From NCBI GenBank assembly GCA_964346665.1, contig CAYFVC010000047.1, positions 1 through 16,942 of the forward strand: a DNA stretch of 16,942 nt, written 5' to 3'. The notes under the pieces are model-generated. The model ran no database searches. It worked only from the letters and a program-made list of their open reading frames with translations, and was not told the DNA's origin. A program made the position numbers and the translations under genes. Source of the stretch: JAZGEG01 sp964346665 (GTDB lineage Archaea; Aenigmatarchaeota; Aenigmatarchaeia; QMZP01; QMZT01). This document shows positions 13,029-16,942 of the stretch, in pieces; position 1 is the first letter of the stretch, and every line of letters begins with the position of its first letter.

Positions 13029-15410
13029 TCATCCGCACCTCGAATAACCGCAACTCAGGCAGGTGTAACACCCCTCCGCGAAGTACAGTTTAGACCTGCA
13101 CATGGGACAGATTTCCTCGGACTCTTCCATTTCCTTCTTCTCCTTCTCGCTCTTCACGTACTTTATCTTCTTCCTCTTCTCCTCACCTATGTGAATAACT
13201 TGAACGACCTTGCTGAGGTCGCGGTAGATCGTTATCCCCTTACACTTCAGTTTGTACGCGAGTTCGTATGCTCTCTCCACATCCTTTATCCCCGCATCAT
13301 TCCTCAAGTTTATAGTCTTGCTCACAGCGTTGTCCGTGTATTTCTGAAAAGAAGCCTGCATCTTTATGTGCCATTCGTAATCCACATCATGCGCTGTTTT
13401 AAACAAATCCTTCGCTTCCTTTGAAATGCCTTCGATCCCCTCTAGTGAGCCCGTTTTCGAAACCTCGTACATCAAATCATCGGAATAAAATCCCTTCTCT
13501 TTCGCGTATTCCTCGAAAAACTTGTTTACTTCCACGAGATCTTCCTCCCCACTCAAAACATTTCTCCTCACGAAAGCAACTGCGAACAGCGGTTCTATCC
13601 CGCCCGAGCAGTCCGAGATGATGCTTATTGTCCCTGTCGGGGCTATCGTTGTCACGGTTGCGTTCCTCATGTGCCTGTGTCCCCTCTTACTCCATATACT
13701 TCCCTTGAAGTTCGGGAAGCTTCCCCTCTCCTTTCCGAGCTCTACTGATTTCTCCCTCGCGACTTCTGTTACGAACTTCATAACCTTCTCCCCGAGTTTC
13801 AAGGCTTCCTCCGAATCGTAGCGTATACCTAGCGTAATCAGCATGTCCGCAAAGCCCATCACACCCAGACCTATCTTACGATCCGCGTGTGTCATGAACT
13901 CTATCTGCTTGAGCGGATAGAAATTCGCGTCTATAACATTGTCCAGGAAATGGACGGATGATCTGACGATCCCCTTTAGCTTTTCCCATTCTATCTCTTT
14001 CTTATCTTTGGTTTCCTTGATCACTTTCGAAAGGTTAACCGAACCTAGATTGCAGGATTCGTACGAAAGTAACGGCTGTTCGCCACATGGATTAGTCGCC
14101 TCTATATCTCCTATATGAGAAGTCTGGTTGTGCCTGTTAATCTCGTCTATGAATATCACTCCAGGATCACCCGTTTTCCATGCTTGATATGTTATCATCT
14201 CCCACACCTGGCGTGCGAACAATTTTTTGAAAACCTTATCTGTCCTAGGGCTTACCAATTCATATTCCCCGTTGTTCTCGAGCGCTTTCATGAACCTATC
14301 AGTGGCTGCAACAGAGATGTTGAAATTCGTGAGTATCCGATTCTCGCTGTCCTTCGAGGTTATGAAATCGAGGATATCAGGGTGATCTATCCTCATGATC
14401 CCCATATTCGCTCCCCTTCTCTTTCCTCCCTGTTTTATCACCTCTGTTGCGACGTCGAATACTCGCATGAAAGAGAGCGGACCTGAAGCGATCCCTTTCG
14501 TTGATTTCACAACATCTCCATTGGGCCTCAACTTCGAGAAGGAAAATCCCGTACCTCCCCCGCTTTGGTGGATTAGAGCGGTGTGTTTCAGCGTATCGAA
14601 TATGCTGTCAAGCGAATCCCCAACAGGCAAAACGAAGCACGCTGATAACTGTCCTAACGGGGCGCCAGCATTCATGAGTGTTGGAGAATTCGGCATGAAT
14701 TCGAAGTTCGTCATAATCCCGTAAAATTCATTCTCCCTCTTTTTTACCTCGTCCCATTTGTTTCTGAGGATTTCGAGAAGTTCACTGAACGTGACTTTCA
14801 TATGCTTCCTGAGGTTAAGTCTATGGTAGGCTTTGTGGAGCATTAGAACGTTGTTTATGTTCAGTCCGGTGTCCTTTGCCTTTTTAGGAAGACCTTCAAG
14901 CTCTGGGACTTTCTTCACCGTCTGCCCCTTGTTCTTGTCGAATACCCTTTCGTTATAAAGGATGTCAACAAGGGCGAGGTGTCTCGCAACCCTTCTGAAA
15001 AGCTCCCCTGTCGATTCTATCACATTCCCCTCCTCATCCTTAAGTAAATACCTCGCCTTCAGAACCTTTATCGTGTTCACGGGAAGTTTGAGTTCATCCC
15101 TCACACCGAGTATTTCCTTCGCCTCCCTGACTTTTTCCCTTTCCTTCCTGTAGAGAATGTAAGCCTTAGCTGTCTTGGCATGACCATTTTCTATCAAAAC
15201 CTTCTCCACCATATCTTGGACGTCCTCAACCGAAGGAATTTCCTTCGGGAACTTCTCTTCGAGTTTATGAATGACCTGTTCCGCCAACACCTTCGCTAGT
15301 CCGTAATCCTCACCTCCGACCGCTTTCGCGGCCTTGAAAACAGCGTTAGTTATTTTTTCCTTTTCAAAATCCACAACCCTTCCGTCACGTTTTCGAATTT
15401 TCTTTATCAT
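13029..15410 (-). CDS. nrdJ: Adenosylcobalamin-dependent (class II) ribonucleoside-diphosphate reductase
   Basis: 793 residues. It reduces ribonucleotides to deoxyribonucleotides by a cysteine thiyl radical made from adenosylcobalamin. An N-terminal ATP-cone (about 1-95) is the allosteric activity site. The barrel domain has Cys258 (LSACFVLPVGDS), QSGGGTGFSFSKLRP (282-296), NPCGE (440-444, radical Cys442) and Cys453 (ESCNLGSVNLS); the 11-residue gap between Cys442 and Cys453 is typical of class II enzymes. ATVTTIAPTGTISIISDCSGGIEP is the NrdJ-type phosphate loop. The tail (768-792) has CPMC, CxxCxxC and a final Cys, forming a zinc ribbon and the redox pair that re-reduces the active site. No small (radical-generating) subunit is nearby, consistent with B12 use. 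GGGGTGAT, formed over the nrdR stop, precedes the ATG. Confidence 0.96.
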   Translation of the reverse strand: MIKKIRKRDGRVVDFEKEKITNAVFKAAKAVGGEDYGLAKVLAEQVIHKLEEKFPKEIPSVEDVQDMVEKVLIENGHAKTAKAYILYRKEREKVREAKEILGVRDELKLPVNTIKVLKARYLLKDEEGNVIESTGELFRRVARHLALVDILYNERVFDKNKGQTVKKVPELEGLPKKAKDTGLNINNVLMLHKAYHRLNLRKHMKVTFSELLEILRNKWDEVKKRENEFYGIMTNFEFMPNSPTLMNAGAPLGQLSACFVLPVGDSLDSIFDTLKHTALIHQSGGGTGFSFSKLRPNGDVVKSTKGIASGPLSFMRVFDVATEVIKQGGKRRGANMGIMRIDHPDILDFITSKDSENRILTNFNISVAATDRFMKALENNGEYELVSPRTDKVFKKLFARQVWEMITYQAWKTGDPGVIFIDEINRHNQTSHIGDIEATNPCGEQPLLSYESCNLGSVNLSKVIKETKDKKEIEWEKLKGIVRSSVHFLDNVIDANFYPLKQIEFMTHADRKIGLGVMGFADMLITLGIRYDSEEALKLGEKVMKFVTEVAREKSVELGKERGSFPNFKGSIWSKRGHRHMRNATVTTIAPTGTISIISDCSGGIEPLFAVAFVRRNVLSGEEDLVEVNKFFEEYAKEKGFYSDDLMYEVSKTGSLEGIEGISKEAKDLFKTAHDVDYEWHIKMQASFQKYTDNAVSKTINLRNDAGIKDVERAYELAYKLKCKGITIYRDLSKVVQVIHIGEEKRKKIKYVKSEKEKKEMEESEEICPMCRSKLYFAEGCYTCLSCGYSRCG

Positions 15411-15414
15411 CTTA

Positions 15415-15870
15415 TCACCCCTTTTTTCTGCTCAGTTTTTTCAGCTCGTTCTCAAAGCTTTCGATATCCGCGAATTCTCGATAAACAGAAGCGAACCTTA
15501 TGTAAGCTACCTTGTCCGTTCGTTTTAACTTCTTCATGACAAGCTGCCCTATCCTCTTGCTAGGGATTTCAACATCATCCTCGTTTCTCAAGTCTGTCTC
15601 TATCTCGTCCACGATCTTTTCAATCGTTTCGTTAGTGATCGGTCTCTTCTCGCAAGCCTTTAGAATACCACCCTTCAGCTTGTTCCTATCGAAACGTTCC
15701 CTCCCCCCGTCCTTCTTCACAACAATAAGATCAGCGGATTCGATCCTCTCATAAGTGGTAAACCTTTTCCCGCATTTCAAACATTCCCTCCTCCTCCGTA
15801 CGGATCTATCATCCGATTCCCTCTTATCAATAACCTTCAGATCCTCACTTGCACAGTACGGACAATTCAT
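15415..15870 (-). CDS. nrdR: NrdR transcriptional regulator of ribonucleotide reductase
   Basis: Start at the ATG at 15870, preceded by TAGGTGGG; a start nine codons earlier would add residues not found in the family. 151 residues. Zinc ribbon: MNCPYC (Cys3, Cys6) and RRRRECLKCGKRFTTYERIE (Cys30, Cys33). An ATP-cone (about 48-138) includes VVKKDGGRERFDRNKLKGGI and VAYIRFASVYREF. NrdR senses ATP against dATP through its cone and represses reductase genes by binding paired palindromes. It is the first gene of the operon, 4 nt before nrdJ, and two such palindromes lie just upstream, so it probably controls itself and the whole unit. NrdR is mostly bacterial, so its presence in an archaeal setting is notable. 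Confidence 0.96.
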   Translation of the reverse strand: MNCPYCASEDLKVIDKRESDDRSVRRRRECLKCGKRFTTYERIESADLIVVKKDGGRERFDRNKLKGGILKACEKRPITNETIEKIVDEIETDLRNEDDVEIPSKRIGQLVMKKLKRTDKVAYIRFASVYREFADIESFENELKKLSRKKG

Positions 15871-15907
15871 TATCCCACCTAAATTCTCATTTTTCACTAC
15901 CGATCAA

Positions 15908-15927
15908 AAACACAATATATTGTGTTT
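15908..15927 (-). promoter_or_regulatory. NrdR box 1 (perfect palindrome)
   Basis: AAACACAATATATTGTGTTT is a perfect 20-bp palindrome. The inner 16 bp, ACACAATATATTGTGT, agree with the NrdR-box consensus acaCwAtATaTwGtgt. It lies 38-57 bp before the nrdR ATG, about where transcription would start. Confidence 0.88.
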
Positions 15928-15930
15928 ATT

Positions 15931-15941
15931 AAATTTAAAAT
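15931..15941 (-). promoter_or_regulatory. TATA-like element between the two NrdR boxes
   Basis: The minus strand reads ATTTTAAATTT here. A TATA box at this place would start transcription about 25 bp downstream, inside NrdR box 1. NrdR bound to both boxes would block access of TBP. Confidence 0.5.
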
Positions 15942-15956
15942 ACCAATATATTGTAG
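15941..15956 (-). promoter_or_regulatory. NrdR box 2
   Basis: TACCAATATATTGTAG holds the same 10-bp core CAATATATTG as box 1; the flanks are diverged. Its centre is 31 bp from that of box 1, with 15 bp between the 16-bp boxes, the in-phase spacing known for bacterial NrdR box pairs. Confidence 0.85.
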
Positions 15957-16090
15957 ATTTAGGTTATTTATAAAGTTTTGTATTCTGGAAAATATATTTT
16001 AAAAATTCGTGATCTGAATCCGGTTCTGAGGGAAAGAGCAAACCCTAAGCAAATCATAACGAAGAATCAGAAAATGCTAATCAAATAAAT

Positions 16091-16306
16091 TTAGCGCCTT
16101 CTTGGTCTATGCTTTTGATAACAATCCCTACAATAGACAGGCCTGTCTCCAGAAGGTTTGAAAGGAACTTCCGTTTCTCTTCCGCATTCGGAACATTTTA
16201 CCTTATGCAGTGTTCTTCCGAATCTGTCCTTTCTCTCCCCTGTTTCCTCTTCTGTTGTTTCTTCTACCTGTTCTTCTTCCATTTCTTCTTCTCTCTCCTC
16301 TGCCAT
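16091..16306 (-). CDS. Small CxxC zinc-ribbon protein with acidic N-terminus
   Basis: 71 residues. Residues 1-27 are mostly Glu with some Arg and Thr and are probably disordered. The rest is a zinc ribbon: HKVKCSECGRETEVPFKP with Cys38/Cys41 and PVYCRDCYQKHRPRRR with Cys59/Cys62, ending in a basic tail. The pattern CxxCG-x-x-x-x-VPFKP-x(6)-PVYCRxC is a widespread small zinc-ribbon family in archaea and candidate-phyla bacteria with no firm function; nucleic acid binding is plausible from the basic end. GGAG lies just before the ATG. The ~130 bp between this gene's end and NrdR box 2 hold no gene or clear signal that I can see. Confidence 0.85.
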   Translation of the reverse strand: MAEEREEEMEEEQVEETTEEETGERKDRFGRTLHKVKCSECGRETEVPFKPSGDRPVYCRDCYQKHRPRRR

Positions 16307-16403
16307 AAAAAACTCCTTTTCTTTATATATACACTTACGGGTTTTTAAATATCACGTTCAACCACACCAATTTAAAACCTTGCTCGAATTCTAAAAGGAT
16401 AAA
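16307..16403. promoter_or_regulatory. Divergent promoter region, zinc-ribbon / half-ferritin genes
   Basis: For the minus gene, ATTTAAAAA (about 16345-16355) and TATATATAAAG (about 16323-16333) are both possible TATA elements, the first leaving a leader with the GGAG site. For the plus gene, TTTAAAACC (16371-16379) lies about 25-33 bp before the ATG, with AAAAGGAT as ribosome site. Confidence 0.45.
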
Positions 16404-16640
16404 ATGCAGAAAGCAGAACTACTGAGGAAGATGGAAGAGATAATCGCTTTTGAGGACGAATTCATTGAGAACCTCGCAAAAATAGATATTTCTAGCGTCC
16501 AACACTCTCATTTCAAGGTAACAACCTTTCTGAAACTGAAAAGTGGTTTGACAAAACTATCGGACGATTCGAGAAGGCATAAGGAAATCCTATCGAACCT
16601 TATAAATATACTTTCGGGTGATCCGCGTGATGAATACTAA
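16404..16640 (+). CDS. Half-size ferritin-like protein A, metal ligand partly lost
   Basis: 78 residues, predicted as two helices joined by a loop, half of a ferritin four-helix bundle. It aligns along its length with the next gene: AELLRKMEEIIAFEDEF against EEILSHLQEMLKMEGEA, and SDDSRRHKEILSNLINIL against ANEEKEHAEIVGNLISLI. His59 of the ExxH metal motif is kept, but the Glu three residues earlier is Ser56 (DDSRRH). It may be a non-catalytic partner that forms a mixed bundle with protein B. AAAAGGAT is the ribosome site. The ferritin-like call rests mainly on similarity to gene B. Confidence 0.65.
   Translation: MQKAELLRKMEEIIAFEDEFIENLAKIDISSVQHSHFKVTTFLKLKSGLTKLSDDSRRHKEILSNLINILSGDPRDEY
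16615..16622 (+). promoter_or_regulatory. Extended archaeal ribosome site fixing the start of protein B
   Basis: GGTGATCC is complementary to the conserved 16S rRNA 3' end and lies 7 nt before the ATG at 16630, inside the coding region of protein A. It favours the ATG over the in-frame GTG codons at 16618 and 16627. Confidence 0.75.
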
Positions 16641-16827
16641 GGAAGAGATACTCTCGCACTTGCAGGAGATGTTGAAAATGGAGGGAGAAGCTCAAAGGAT
16701 GTATTTGGAGATTGTGAATTCCCTCGAAAACCCATCGCTGAAGTCCTTCTTCCAAGACATCGCTAATGAAGAAAAAGAACATGCAGAAATAGTCGGAAAC
16801 CTTATCTCACTTATAAGCAAGGCCTAA
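16630..16827 (+). CDS. Half-size ferritin-like (rubrerythrin-family) protein B
   Basis: 65 residues from the ATG behind GGTGATCC. It corresponds to one half of a rubrerythrin/ferritin-like di-iron bundle: helix 1 holds KMEGEAQRMYLEIVN (Glu18/Glu20, Glu27) and helix 2 holds FFQDIANEEKEHAEIVG with the E-x-x-H motif Glu48/His51. Rubrerythrin-type di-iron centres need two such halves, so this protein must pair with itself or with protein A, whose gene it overlaps by 11 bp. The likely role is peroxide reduction or iron binding in the cytosol; which of these cannot be told. Its stop overlaps that of the opposite gene (16824-16827). Confidence 0.8.
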   Translation: MNTKEEILSHLQEMLKMEGEAQRMYLEIVNSLENPSLKSFFQDIANEEKEHAEIVGNLISLISKA

Positions 16828-16942
16828 AGCTCGTATTCTTCCTTCTTCTTTTCCTCCTTCTTGGGGGGTTCTTCCGGCTCTTCATTTTTCTCTTCTTCCT
16901 GCGGTTTTGATTGGTATTCCTTTTCTTCTAATTCCTTCGTCA
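16824..16942 (-). CDS. C-terminal end of an unidentified protein, Lys/Glu/Pro-rich
   Basis: The minus strand is open from the window edge to a TAG at 16824-16826, giving 38 residues that begin TKELEEKEYQSKPQEEEKNE and end KKKEEYEL. The composition, dominated by Glu and Lys with a few Pro, is that of a disordered charged tail. The body of the protein lies outside the window, so no function can be given. It meets the ferritin-like gene tail to tail with a 4-bp overlap. Confidence 0.6.
   Translation of the reverse strand, partial: TKELEEKEYQSKPQEEEKNEEPEEPPKKEEKKKEEYEL

Noticed and set aside
13191..15153. Several plus-strand open frames opposite nrdJ
   Set aside because: All are antisense to a fully conserved reductase and none shows a start signal or a motif.
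15871..15897. Upstream in-frame start for NrdR, adding MKNENLGGI
   Set aside because: The family begins at M-x-CPxC, and TAGGTGGG sits just before the ATG at 15870; the longer form would extend into the promoter.
15957..16090. Possible small RNA or extra gene between NrdR box 2 and the zinc-ribbon gene
   Set aside because: Only a short AGGG/CCCT pairing was seen near 16028-16053; there is no tRNA-like fold, no coding pattern and no clear promoter-terminator pair.
1..16942. CRISPR arrays, insertion sequences, integrase or attachment sites
   Set aside because: No spaced direct repeats, transposase motifs or terminal inverted repeats were found; the only tandem repeat is inside the protease tail and is coding.

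Overview
The window looks archaeal and is probably from a small-genome DPANN-type lineage. Several starts have TATA-like boxes (TTTATATA, TTTAAAT) about 25-35 bp upstream, some with almost no leader. Ribosome sites use both AGGAGG and the extended archaeal GGTGAT(C) form. The genes include an Hjc-like resolvase, an archaeal CxxC zinc-ribbon protein and membrane-anchored secreted proteins with a TGY/TGF motif after the anchor. The exact lineage cannot be fixed from the sequence. No rRNA, tRNA, CRISPR array or mobile element was recognised.

Left part (1-7167): a SufS-type cysteine desulfurase cut by the window edge; convergent to it, a secreted subtilisin-like protease with a very cysteine-rich tail; a ZIP-like membrane protein; then an apparent two-gene operon of an IscS/NifS-like cysteine desulfurase with an altered PLP pocket and a PF03773-type permease with an N-terminal metal-binding (TRASH/YHS-like) finger. 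A membrane-anchored thioredoxin-like protein of the VKOR-partner type follows. The operon promoter and the gap between the two operon genes share the dyad TAAYGGTGTTA, a candidate operator.

Middle part (7168-10505): an Hjc-like nuclease whose usual catalytic Glu is Lys; an unrecognised four-helix membrane protein; a DedA/VTT protein; a small membrane protein; a 46-residue rubredoxin-like protein; and a membrane-anchored extracellular protein with two thioredoxin folds.

Right-centre (10579-15956), the most interesting part: seven tightly packed genes on the minus strand, in transcription order nrdR, adenosylcobalamin-dependent ribonucleotide reductase (nrdJ), a Nudix protein, corrinoid adenosyltransferase (cobA), a Dcd/dUTPase-family protein, an ECF transporter S component and a membrane-anchored transcobalamin-like (DUF4430) protein. 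Upstream lie two NrdR-box palindromes, 31 bp centre to centre, flanking an A/T-rich TATA-like element. I read this as one NrdR-controlled unit that captures a corrinoid, imports it, adenosylates it, uses it to make dNTPs and manages the pool. This is inferred from gene content, spacing and the operator.

Right end (16091-16942): a zinc-ribbon protein, two overlapping genes for half-size ferritin-like proteins (the first apparently lacking a metal ligand), and the Lys/Glu-rich C-terminal end of a protein that continues beyond the window.
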